Of a stretch of DNA of 10,402 bases, positions 1 to 6,639 are shown one piece after another (the stretch's first letter is position 1; every line of letters begins with the position of its first letter). Both the position numbers and the translations under genes were made by a program. The stretch comes from an uncultured Clostridia bacterium (GTDB lineage: Bacteria; Bacillota; Clostridia; Oscillospirales; Acutalibacteraceae), in assembly GCA_947629295.1 (NCBI GenBank), contig CANRDH010000041.1:1-10402 (forward strand), given 5' to 3'. Below the pieces are notes generated by a model. It was not told the DNA's origin and searched no databases. It was given only the letters and a program-made list of their open reading frames with translations.

Positions 1-253
1 TGCTATTCCCTATGCCGCGTCATATCCCCTGAAGGTAATCCCCTCATGTGCACTGGGTTCTGCTGTTGCAGGAGGACTTTCATGGCTGTTCGGCTGCACA
101 CTTATGGCTCCTCACGGAGGAATTTTCGTAATTGCAACAATAGGCAACCCGCTTATGTACTTTGTATCCTTGATTATAGGCTCGGTTGTCGGAATGCTTC
201 TTTTAGCACTTCTTAAAAGACCCGAAAAGAGCATGACTAAAGTATCAGAATGA
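1..253 (+). CDS. fruA: PTS fructose-type permease EIIC, C-terminal fragment (5' end outside window)
   Basis: This is the last 83 codons of a gene that begins before the window; the reading frame starts at base 2 and ends with TGA at 251-253. The fragment carries the motif MAPHGGIFV, typical of the C-terminal membrane part of fructose-family PTS EIIC permeases, followed by NPLMYFVSLIIGSVVGMLLL, a final transmembrane helix, and a short charged tail (KRPEKSMTKVSE). The family imports fructose (or a related sugar) across the membrane while phosphorylating it with phosphate relayed from PEP through EI, HPr, EIIA and EIIB. HPr follows 42 bases downstream with no terminator between, which supports one operon. 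Whether EIIA and EIIB domains are fused to this chain cannot be seen. The fructose assignment comes from family motifs; mannitol-type or other fructose-family substrates remain possible. Confidence 0.8.
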   Translation, partial: AIPYAASYPLKVIPSCALGSAVAGGLSWLFGCTLMAPHGGIFVIATIGNPLMYFVSLIIGSVVGMLLLALLKRPEKSMTKVSE

Positions 254-295
254 TGTTATTCATTTTCAAAAATTTATTTCAAAGGAGTAATTATT

Positions 296-559
296 ATGAT
301 AACAAAAAATCTTACAATCTCAAATCCACAGGGCTTTCATATGCGTCCCGCTTCGGTATTTTCCGCAGCTATGGGAAAATATCCGTGTAAGGTAACCGTT
401 AATTTCAACGGAAACAGCTACAATGCCAAAAGTACGCTCAATCTTATAGCCGCATGCATGAAATGCGGGAGCGAAATAGAGCTTGTATGTGACGGTGAAA
501 ATGAAAACGAAGCCATGACGGAGGCTGTGCAGCTTATCGAAAGCGGATTCGGAGAATAA
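296..559 (+). CDS. ptsH: HPr, phosphocarrier protein of the PTS
   Basis: The 87-residue product has the normal length and layout of HPr. The active-site stretch GFHMRPAS places the phosphorylated histidine at residue 15 and the catalytic arginine at 17, exactly the canonical numbers. Ser46 is present in AKSTL, so the protein should also be a target of HPr kinase/phosphorylase, the catabolite-repression switch of Firmicutes. The segment after Ser46 (STLNLIAACMKCGSEIEL) differs from the usual SIMGVMSLG-type sequence and contains two cysteines. The start ATG is preceded by AAAGGAG at 281-287, 8 bases away. HPr receives phosphate from EI in the cytoplasm and passes it to EIIA. The gene sits between fruA and ptsI, so it probably serves the fructose system; whether it is the only HPr of the cell cannot be told from here. 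Confidence 0.95.
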   Translation: MITKNLTISNPQGFHMRPASVFSAAMGKYPCKVTVNFNGNSYNAKSTLNLIAACMKCGSEIELVCDGENENEAMTEAVQLIESGFGE

Positions 560-615
560 AACGGTCCTGAACGGACATGGCAAATCCAAAAACAGAGGAA
601 TACGAGGTGATTAAT

Positions 616-2316
616 ATGCTGAAGGGAACAGGTGTTTCAGACGGCATAGGCATAGGCAGAGTATTGGTTATAGAAGAACATTCACTCGAATATACACCTA
701 AAGCAATAACCGATAAAAAGGCTGAAACAGAGCGTTTTAACGACGCCGTAAAAATCTTTTGCAAAAATACGGAAAAACAGGCGGACTCACTCAGAATATC
801 GGCGGGTGAAAAAGAAGCCGAAATAATGCTCGGACATATCAGCATAGTAAAGGATCCTTATCTTACAGGCGAGGTGGAAAAGCTGATAAATGACGGACAA
901 TGTGCAGAGTCGGCATTTGAAAATATCTGCGATATGTTCATATCAATTTTTTCCTCAACTGATGATGAGCTGACAAAGCAAAGAGCGGCTGATGTCCGCG
1001 ATGTAAAAACAGGGATACTTAAAATTCTTCTCGGAATTGATGATATAGACATAAGTGAAGCGCCAAAGGGAACCGTACTTGCCGCCAAAGAGCTTACACC
1101 CTCAATGGCGGCAGGAATAAATAAGGAAAACATAGTAGGAATAATTACGGAAACAGGCGGTACAACATCACACAGTGCAATTCTCGCAAGGGTGTTGGAA
1201 ATACCTGCCGTTATGAGCATACCGGATTTATTGAAGCTTGTACAAAACGGCAATACCGTTATAGTTGACGGCAGCAGCGGCGAGGTTTTGGAATCTCCCG
1301 ATAATGCACAGCTTGAAAGGTATACGGAAAAGCAGGAACAGCTGTTGAGGGAGCGCAGGGAGCTTGAAAATTTCAGAGGTAAGGTAACCGTTTCCGCTGA
1401 CGGAGAAAGATATGAGCTTGTATGTAATATAGGCAAACCGGAAGACGCCGCAAAAGCTCTGGAATTTGACGGAGAGGGCGTGGGACTTTTCAGAACGGAG
1501 TTTTTGTTTATGGATAAGACCTCCCTTCCCTCCGAAGATGAGCAGTTCAGGGAATACAAAAAGGCTGCGCTTATACTAAAGGGAAAACCGCTTATCATAA
1601 GAACGCTTGATATAGGCGGAGATAAGGAAATTCCTTATATGGGGCTTAAAAAAGAGGATAATCCTTTTATGGGCTTCCGTGCGATAAGGTACTGTCTTAA
1701 GAACCGTGAGATTTTCAAAACTCAGCTAAGGGCGATACTGCGTGCAAGTTCATTCGGCAATATAAGTATTATGTTCCCGCTTATCACCTGCATTGAGGAA
1801 TTGCGAGAGGGAACGGCACTGATCGAAGAAATAAAATCCGAACTTCGTACCGAGGGTACGGAATTCGATGAAAATATCAGGGTCGGAATCATGGTTGAAA
1901 CGGCGTCGGCTGCCGTCATAGCGGATATACTTGCAAAGGAAGCGGATTTCTTCAGCATCGGCACTAATGACCTTACAGGTTATACAATGTCATGCGACAG
2001 AGGCAACAGCGATGTTTCTTATTTATACTCCGTTCTTCAGCCGAGTGTGCTGAGAATGATAAAAAGGATCATAGAATGTGCAAGAGAAAATAACATTCCT
2101 GTAGGAATGTGCGGAGAGGCTGCCGCCGACCCTATGATGATACCGCTGCTTATTTCTTTCGGACTTACCGAATTCAGTGTTTCGGCACCGTCTGTACTCA
2201 AGGTAAGAAAATGCATTTCAGGCTGGACAAAACAAAAGGCTGACGAAGCAGCGAAAAAGGTGATGTCACTCGATACGAGGCAATCTGTATATGATTATCT
2301 GAAAACTGTAATTTAG
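616..2316 (+). CDS. ptsI: PTS Enzyme I (phosphoenolpyruvate-protein phosphotransferase)
   Basis: The enzyme transfers phosphate from PEP to His15 of HPr in the cytoplasm. The frame is open from an ATG at 577, but I choose the ATG at 616: it has GAGGTGA at 604-610, 5 bases upstream, and gives the usual EI N-terminus MLKGTGVSDGIGIG, whereas 577 has no ribosome site. The product is 566 residues (family about 570). Residues 1-125 form the HPr-binding/N-terminal region. The phosphohistidine domain has GGTTSHSAILAR with the active His186. The PEP-binding barrel (about 245-535) has FRTEFLF (Arg293), RTLDIGGDK (Arg329), ETASAA (Glu428), GTNDLTGYTMSCDRGN (Asn451, Asp452, Arg462) and GMCGE (Cys499). 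Each number is 3 below the E. coli counterpart, so the catalytic set is complete. The signature differs from the common DLTQYT..VDRGN by Gly for Gln and Cys for Val. The gene is 56 bases after ptsH, probably in the same transcript. Confidence 0.95.
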   Translation: MLKGTGVSDGIGIGRVLVIEEHSLEYTPKAITDKKAETERFNDAVKIFCKNTEKQADSLRISAGEKEAEIMLGHISIVKDPYLTGEVEKLINDGQCAESAFENICDMFISIFSSTDDELTKQRAADVRDVKTGILKILLGIDDIDISEAPKGTVLAAKELTPSMAAGINKENIVGIITETGGTTSHSAILARVLEIPAVMSIPDLLKLVQNGNTVIVDGSSGEVLESPDNAQLERYTEKQEQLLRERRELENFRGKVTVSADGERYELVCNIGKPEDAAKALEFDGEGVGLFRTEFLFMDKTSLPSEDEQFREYKKAALILKGKPLIIRTLDIGGDKEIPYMGLKKEDNPFMGFRAIRYCLKNREIFKTQLRAILRASSFGNISIMFPLITCIEELREGTALIEEIKSELRTEGTEFDENIRVGIMVETASAAVIADILAKEADFFSIGTNDLTGYTMSCDRGNSDVSYLYSVLQPSVLRMIKRIIECARENNIPVGMCGEAAADPMMIPLLISFGLTEFSVSAPSVLKVRKCISGWTKQKADEAAKKVMSLDTRQSVYDYLKTVI

Positions 2317-2327
2317 CTTTTCACCTG

Positions 2328-2366
2328 ATAATTTTCCTAAAATAGTTTTTAGAGGCAGAAAATTAT
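2328..2366. repeat. Nested AT-rich inverted repeat after ptsI
   Basis: Outer arms ATAATTTTC (2328-2336) and GAAAATTAT (2358-2366) are perfect 9-bp complements. Directly inside, CTAAAA (2337-2342) and TTTTAG (2347-2352) form a perfect 6-bp stem with loop TAGT, leaving AGGCA (2353-2357) as a bulge on the 3' side. It lies 12 bases after the ptsI stop and overlaps the promoter of the next gene. It has no GC-rich stem and no T-tract, so it is a poor intrinsic terminator; an operator or a weak 3'-end structure are the alternatives. Confidence 0.5.
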
Positions 2367-2374
2367 GGTATAAT
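2346..2374 (+). promoter_or_regulatory. Extended -10 promoter for the flavodoxin-fold reductase
   Basis: TATAAT at 2369-2374 is a perfect -10 hexamer and is preceded by TG one base upstream (TGGTATAAT), the extended -10 form that needs little -35 contact. The hexamer 17 bases upstream, TTTTTA at 2346-2351, matches TTGACA at only three positions. Transcription would begin near 2381, about 40 bases before the ATG at 2422. The promoter is embedded in the inverted repeat at 2328-2366, so access may be regulated. Confidence 0.6.
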
Positions 2375-2384
2375 CAATTTAAAA

Positions 2385-2397
2385 GAGGAAAATCCTC
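2385..2397. promoter_or_regulatory. Small perfect dyad in the initially transcribed region
   Basis: GAGGA (2385-2389) and TCCTC (2393-2397) are perfect complements around AAA. The dyad lies just after the predicted start site of the 2369-2374 promoter and before the ribosome site. It could be a small operator or a 5' mRNA hairpin; 5-bp arms this short also occur by chance. Confidence 0.25.
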
Positions 2398-2421
2398 AGT
2401 TTATATTAAGGTGGTATAGCT

Positions 2422-3039
2422 ATGAAAGTATTGATGATCAACGGCTCGCCGCATAAAAACGGCAACACTGCAATTGCACTCGGAGAAATGGAAGGTATTT
2501 TTAAGGAAAACGGCATCGAGGTTGAAACACTGCATATCGGAAACAAGGCAATCCGCGGCTGTATCGCCTGCGGAAGCTGTTCCGAAAAGGGAAGATGTGT
2601 TTTTGATGATGAGGTCAATAAAGCGGCCGTAAGGTTTGAGGAAACGGACGGACTTGTTGTTGCCTCTCCCGTTTACTATGCTTCTGCCAATGCAACTCTT
2701 GTTGCCTTTCTTGACAGACTTTTCTATTCAACAAACTTTGACAAGCGGATGAAGGTAGGTGCATCGGTTGTTGTCGCAAGGCGTGGGGGTCTTTCCTCAA
2801 CCTTTGACGAGCTGAATAAATATTTTACGATCTGCGGTATGCCTGTTGCCTCCGCTCAGTATTGGAACAGCATACACGGCAGAGTACCCGGCGAGGCAAA
2901 AGAAGATGCAGAGGGTCTGCAAACAATGCGTGACCTTGCAAGAAATATGTCATTTCTGATGAAAAGCATCTCCATCGGCAAGGAACGGTTCGGACTGCCG
3001 GAAAGGGAACCGTGGACTCCGACACATTTCATAAGGTAA
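2422..3039 (+). CDS. Flavodoxin-fold NAD(P)H-dependent oxidoreductase, iron-sulfur flavoprotein-like
   Basis: The 205-residue protein opens with KVLMINGSPHKNGNT, the FMN phosphate-binding loop of the NADPH-dependent FMN reductase / flavodoxin-like family, and has ASPVYY around residue 82, the second flavin loop. Residues 46-61 hold cysteines 47, 50, 53 and 59 (CX2CX2CX5C), the compact spacing of archaeal and clostridial iron-sulfur flavoproteins, which can bind a 4Fe-4S cluster beside FMN. The C-terminal half (ARRGGLSSTFDELNKYF, then YWNSIHGRVPG and EDAEGLQTM) fits a common subgroup of anaerobe flavodoxin-family proteins of unknown substrate. It should be a soluble electron-transfer or reductase enzyme. 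The start has AAGGTGG at 2408-2414, 7 bases upstream. It has its own promoter and terminator, so it is a single-gene unit. Fold confidence is high; cluster binding and substrate are inferred. Confidence 0.85.
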   Translation: MKVLMINGSPHKNGNTAIALGEMEGIFKENGIEVETLHIGNKAIRGCIACGSCSEKGRCVFDDEVNKAAVRFEETDGLVVASPVYYASANATLVAFLDRLFYSTNFDKRMKVGASVVVARRGGLSSTFDELNKYFTICGMPVASAQYWNSIHGRVPGEAKEDAEGLQTMRDLARNMSFLMKSISIGKERFGLPEREPWTPTHFIR

Positions 3040-3047
3040 AATTCAAT

Positions 3048-3081
3048 CCCCTGTAATCGTAAAAAATTACAGGGGGCATTT
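3048..3081 (+). terminator. Rho-independent terminator of the reductase gene
   Basis: CCCCTGTAAT (3048-3057) pairs perfectly with ATTACAGGGG (3066-3075): a 10-bp stem with an 8-base loop, followed by GCATTTTT. It begins 8 bases after the stop codon at 3037-3039. Confidence 0.9.
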
Positions 3082-3113
3082 TTCGGTTTTGTGATAAAAT
3101 AATATTTTTCCTA

Positions 3114-3187
3114 ACTTCCGTAATTGCATAAAAAACCGTGAGCCGCTGCGGAAGTAGTCCTGTTGCATATATTTACGGTTTATTTTT
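3114..3187 (+). other. Interleaved inverted repeats, terminator-like or leader-like element
   Basis: Two perfect 7-bp inverted repeats are interleaved in the order a, b, a', b'. The first pair is ACTTCCG (3114-3120) with CGGAAGT (3149-3155). The second is AAACCGT (3133-3139) with ACGGTTT (3175-3181), extendable inward by three pairs including two G-U wobbles. The b' arm is followed by ATTTTT, so the second hairpin looks like an intrinsic terminator, and the first would exclude it if the two compete (an attenuator layout) or form a pseudoknot with it. No known riboswitch or T-box motif was recognised. The element lies just after the strong terminator at 3048-3081 and upstream of the decayed sensor fragment, whose leader it may once have been. 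It could also be chance structure in a noncoding gap. Confidence 0.3.
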
Positions 3188-3212
3188 CAAATACCTCTGC
3201 ACATTCCTATAG

Positions 3213-3460
3213 CTTCTCCTTAATTTCTATGTGGCAAATATATTGGGAATGGCGATCTGCTTTCTGTGCATATGGTTGTTTTATACTCTAAAGATGAAAA
3301 AACAATGGATCTACTTTTTGATGCGGCCGAACGAATCTCTGAAAATGTGTTGGATTTTGAAATGAAATATGCAGGTTCCGACGAGATGGGAATGCTGATA
3401 GGGGCTATGGATACCATGTGGGGGCGTATGTATAGAAATCTGCATACAGGAAAAAAGTGA
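3213..3460 (+). pseudogene. Decayed membrane sensor fragment: transmembrane helix plus HAMP-like segment, frameshifted
   Basis: From 3213, after an in-frame TAG at 3210-3212, one frame reads a strongly hydrophobic stretch (VANILGMAICFLCIWLFYTL) ending in a basic KMKK near 3302. The frame used after the A run at 3297-3302 reads MDLLFDAAERISENVLDF, then GSDEMGMLIGAMDTM, and stops with TGA at 3458-3460. DEMGxL...AMDxM resembles the second helix of HAMP domains (DEIGxLxxAxxxM), which always follow a membrane helix. Restoring one A to the run would join the two parts into a helix-HAMP protein, as in histidine kinases or chemoreceptors. Output and sensory domains are missing, so I call it a remnant. 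The alternative is a real 64-codon gene starting at GTG 3266, but there is no ribosome site there. HAMP assignment is by eye. Confidence 0.45.
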
Positions 3461-3581
3461 GAAATAAATATAGTCTGTTAGAATTGATAATATGCTATTG
3501 CAATATAATAGATTGTCCGAAAAATAACTCACACTTTTATTGAGAGGATATAGATTTAAGACCGGCACTGCAAAATTACTA

Positions 3582-3594
3582 AAAGCTCTGCTTT
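3582..3594 (-). terminator. Weak hairpin after the long minus-strand gene
   Basis: On the minus strand AAAGC-AGA-GCTTT forms a 5-bp hairpin 21 bases beyond the stop at 3615-3617 and is followed by TAGTAATTTT. This is a poor intrinsic terminator and the only candidate found downstream of that gene. The rest of 3461-3614 shows no gene; it has a 10-bp palindrome, TATTGCAATA at 3496-3505, of unknown meaning. Confidence 0.25.
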
Positions 3595-3614
3595 CATCAA
3601 ACCGATTCAGGGGA

Positions 3615-6536
3615 TTACTGTTGGGAATATTTAAGAACGCTTTCCGCATAAAGAGCAATACCCGCTGTACAGTTGGGATGGATATAATCAATAAGATAGT
3701 CAGACTGAATGTTGGCAGAAAGATATTCTGTGATATACTCGTTGGGGTCGCTGAATATGTATCCGTTTTTTCCGCACCATTCTTTCAGAGCGGCAGTATA
3801 TTCACTCAAAAGCCTGTCTCTTTCACTAATGCCGACGGCACATACGGTATCGTTTTCCAGCGCCGTCCACGGAGCAATAAAACAAAATTCCGCCTTTGGA
3901 TTGTCTTTCAGGATTCGATTGGTAAATTTCTGCAATTGGGAAATATATTCTTCCTTTGTCATTGCACAAATATTCTCATCACGATACCTGACGTCGTTTG
4001 TGCCTATTGCCACGACATAAAGAGAATATTTACTGTCGGGTACGGAAAGAATTTTCTTTGTTGTCGCTCCTCCCTTTGCACACTCATAGGTATGTGCATT
4101 AAGCTTTTCAATAGGTCTGTACCAGCCATATCCGCCGTTTTTGGTACCCTCTGTAACACTGTCACCCACATAACATACGCTCTGCGCCGAAACTATTTTT
4201 TCATACAACACAGTATTTTTGAGTTCCTCATTAATCCGAAGCTGCTCGCACCGCGGTAAATAAAGACCGTCAGCAGTCAGATAATATCTCTCCTTGACAA
4301 GATCAAGCGACATCTCATATCCGAGCATTATCTTAGTTATATGTCTTTGAACCTCGTCAATTCTCTCCAAATCGTATGTTGAAATCTGAGTTCTGACCGC
4401 TTCGTTATTGATTAATTCATAAATCGGCACTGCCCTGTAATTCCCGTCGGGAAGTGATTCTGTCCACATGGGTATTACAGAGGCACAGTTTGGCTTTTTT
4501 GTTTCATTATCAATATATATTTCAACCATTGCTGATGCGTCCCCGAAATTTTCGCGGTAAATATTCGCAAAATTTCCGGGACAATTTACTATAATATGTA
4601 CCTTTCCGTTATCATCAGATACCTCCACGGGCTGTACCGAATGTGTATGGTCATTCAGAATAATATCCGCGCCAAGGGAAATAAAAATATCATTCCATGT
4701 TTTTTGGTAATCATCCGGCTCATCAAGGAATTGTTCTCCCATATGCGGCAATACAACTATCAAATCGGGATTTAACTTACCGGCTCTTTCAAAATCATTT
4801 TCAACACGCTTTTTTGCCTCAATAAAGTTTTTTCCGCCGGGGTCGGCCGTAAGTGACGTCAGGTATGAATATTCTTCGGAAAGCAGATCATCCTCAGTAT
4901 AATTATTTGTGCCATAGGTATAAGACAATACCGCTATTTTAATCCCGTTTTTTTCAATAATTTTGAGCCTGTTTTTTTCTTCGCAGTTCCTGTATGTACC
5001 CGTATGCTCCAGTTTTATTTTATCAAGAACATCCAGTGTTCTTATCGCTCCGTCAACATCCTTGTCGAGGAAATGATTATTTGCTGTTGTCACAAGATCA
5101 AAACCCGCCTCTTTTACCGCGTCGGCAAATTCATCAGGGTAATTAAGTGCCAGAGTTTTTCCGTCGGCGTAATTGCTCGTCGAATATCCCGCCGCTTCTC
5201 CTGCCATAGGTCCTTCAAACACTCCTATGGAAATATCCGCGGCAGATATATATTTTTTTGCATATTCAAAAACATCGTCAAAATTATATTTACCGTCTTT
5301 ATATCCCCGCTTTACCTGATCCTCAAGAAGAATAAGATCTCCCGCAAAGAGAATTTTCGTGCTGTTGCTTATCCTGCTCATCTGTTCATCGGAAATTTGA
5401 TTGTAAATTATGTCAGGCGCAGCGTCCTCCTGCGTCGTTTCCGCTTCTTCTGCTTTATTATTTACTGTATTTTGCGGGACAGATATATTAATTATCGGTA
5501 TAATTACAATGAACGAAGCAAGCATTATGGAGGTTATTTTTATCATATTTGTATATTTCCCAACATTCTTACCTCTGACAACAGCCACAAACGCCTCCGT
5601 CACCTTATTGATTGCTGTAAAAATAATATTTAGATTGCAAATTGCAGTTATGACAATCGTTTCAATAATTCCTGCAAGGATTATATACTCACTGCGGCTC
5701 AGATTACCCAACAAATTATTGCATAGGAGCGTAGGTATTCTGTGAAGCAGATATATCGAAAGACTTGCTCGTCCTGTTTTCGTGAGAAAAAATAATTTTT
5801 TATTCGGAACACATAAAAACAAACCGGTTATAAATATTGCCGAAATAAAAAATATTAAAATTCTTTTAAGAATATCAACCGTACCTGTATATGAGGACAT
5901 TTGCAAATCGTCCTGCGTCACTCCATAACTGTGTATAATGAAGAATGAGAACACGACCGACATCAATACAAATATAATACCGCATATGTAATGCTTAAAT
6001 TTTCTCTTTTCAATAAATTTTTCTGTCCTCTTATTATTGCTCATCATACCCATAATAAAGAATGGGAAAAAAGCCACGGTTCTTGACGCTGCAAATACAT
6101 TTCCCACATCTCCGAAAAGACCGACAGCAAGTGCCGCCGCTGTTGATATCAATAATGTTTTTTTATTTATCGGAATATACCTTGAAACAAAACGCCAGAT
6201 AATTAATGCGATTAGATACCAGCATGAATAATACGGCGATGTAAGCGAAAAGGAAGTATTGTTTGCCGAAAAGGAATAAAGCATCAATAACGTATTGAAT
6301 ATAATATAAGCTGACAACAGCTTAAGGAGCGAATCCTTATTTTTAGAATGTTCACTTCTGCTGAAATATCCCGAAACAAAGACAAACGCAGGCATATGAA
6401 AAACATAGATTATACTTACAATATCCGAAATCAGGGGTAAATCTGCAAAGTAATATAACGAATGGCCAAAAACAACCAATAAAATCAAAAAACCCTTAAT
6501 ATTATCAAAAAACGCAAGCCTTTTTTTAGCTTCCAT
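3615..6536 (-). CDS. Acyltransferase-3 / CapA / SGNH-hydrolase three-domain fusion, surface polymer modification
   Basis: A 973-residue protein with three modules. Residues 5-312 are an acyltransferase-3 (fucose 4-O-acetylase-like) membrane domain of about ten helices, with Arg6, FGHS (His25, expected acyl-transfer residue), HMPAFVFVSG at 47-56 and GRASLSIYLLH at 255-265. A basic loop (RGKNVGKYTN, 321-330) and an eleventh helix (332-351) follow, so the rest should lie outside the membrane. Residues 393-660 match the CapA/PgsA family of calcineurin-like fold: FAGD (Asp400), FEGP (Glu441), ANNHFLD (Asn487, His488), LPHMGEQF (His598) and DHTHSVQP (His630, His632). Residues 690-785 are an unrecognised linker. 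Residues 786-973 are an SGNH/GDSL esterase: GDS (Ser793), Gly822-823, GTND (Asn847) and DYIH (Asp950, His953). All catalytic residues are present. The start has AAAGGTG 7 bases upstream. By analogy with AT3-SGNH fusions it should carry an acyl group across the membrane and place it on a surface glycan; the CapA role is unknown. ogt lies 103 bases upstream on the same strand. Confidence 0.88.
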   Translation of the reverse strand: MEAKKRLAFFDNIKGFLILLVVFGHSLYYFADLPLISDIVSIIYVFHMPAFVFVSGYFSRSEHSKNKDSLLKLLSAYIIFNTLLMLYSFSANNTSFSLTSPYYSCWYLIALIIWRFVSRYIPINKKTLLISTAAALAVGLFGDVGNVFAASRTVAFFPFFIMGMMSNNKRTEKFIEKRKFKHYICGIIFVLMSVVFSFFIIHSYGVTQDDLQMSSYTGTVDILKRILIFFISAIFITGLFLCVPNKKLFFLTKTGRASLSIYLLHRIPTLLCNNLLGNLSRSEYIILAGIIETIVITAICNLNIIFTAINKVTEAFVAVVRGKNVGKYTNMIKITSIMLASFIVIIPIINISVPQNTVNNKAEEAETTQEDAAPDIIYNQISDEQMSRISNSTKILFAGDLILLEDQVKRGYKDGKYNFDDVFEYAKKYISAADISIGVFEGPMAGEAAGYSTSNYADGKTLALNYPDEFADAVKEAGFDLVTTANNHFLDKDVDGAIRTLDVLDKIKLEHTGTYRNCEEKNRLKIIEKNGIKIAVLSYTYGTNNYTEDDLLSEEYSYLTSLTADPGGKNFIEAKKRVENDFERAGKLNPDLIVVLPHMGEQFLDEPDDYQKTWNDIFISLGADIILNDHTHSVQPVEVSDDNGKVHIIVNCPGNFANIYRENFGDASAMVEIYIDNETKKPNCASVIPMWTESLPDGNYRAVPIYELINNEAVRTQISTYDLERIDEVQRHITKIMLGYEMSLDLVKERYYLTADGLYLPRCEQLRINEELKNTVLYEKIVSAQSVCYVGDSVTEGTKNGGYGWYRPIEKLNAHTYECAKGGATTKKILSVPDSKYSLYVVAIGTNDVRYRDENICAMTKEEYISQLQKFTNRILKDNPKAEFCFIAPWTALENDTVCAVGISERDRLLSEYTAALKEWCGKNGYIFSDPNEYITEYLSANIQSDYLIDYIHPNCTAGIALYAESVLKYSQQ

Positions 6537-6623
6537 ACTACCGCACCTTTACTTCAAATTCTTTTCCATAAGATAAAAACAGCCCTTTCTCCAATGCGCC
6601 GTTCAGGCAGGAAACGCATACAA

Positions 6624-6638
6624 TCTGTCGGAAACAGA
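6624..6638 (-). repeat. Small hairpin just after ogt
   Basis: TCTGT (6624-6628) and ACAGA (6634-6638) are perfect complements around CGGAA, directly after the ogt stop codon. No T-tract follows on the minus strand, so it is unlikely to stop transcription by itself. The remaining 103-base gap before the fusion gene shows no convincing promoter, which leaves co-transcription of ogt and the fusion gene possible. Confidence 0.3.
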
Positions 6639-6639
6639 C

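Noticed and set aside
577..615. Longer ptsI start adding 13 residues
   Set aside because: No ribosome binding site before 577; the ATG at 616 has GAGGTGA at the right distance and yields the normal family N-terminus and residue numbering.
858..1598. 246-codon open frame on the minus strand across ptsI
   Set aside because: It lies wholly antisense to a gene with every EI catalytic motif, is very rich in Ser, Pro and Ile, shows no family motif and has no ribosome site; a shadow frame.
3297..3303. A AAA AAC heptamer as a programmed -1 frameshift site joining the helix and HAMP frames
   Set aside because: The heptamer is in the wrong phase for both frames (its zero-frame codons fall in the third frame), so ordinary loss of one A explains the break better.
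3540..4259. 239-codon plus-strand open frame over the 3' end of the fusion gene
   Set aside because: It is antisense to the SGNH domain, whose motifs are all in the minus frame; its cysteine/phenylalanine-rich product resembles no family.
5004..5633. 209-codon plus-strand frame antisense to the CapA region
   Set aside because: Overlaps the catalytic CapA motifs on the other strand; the Arg/Tyr/Ile-rich translation is typical of an antisense shadow.
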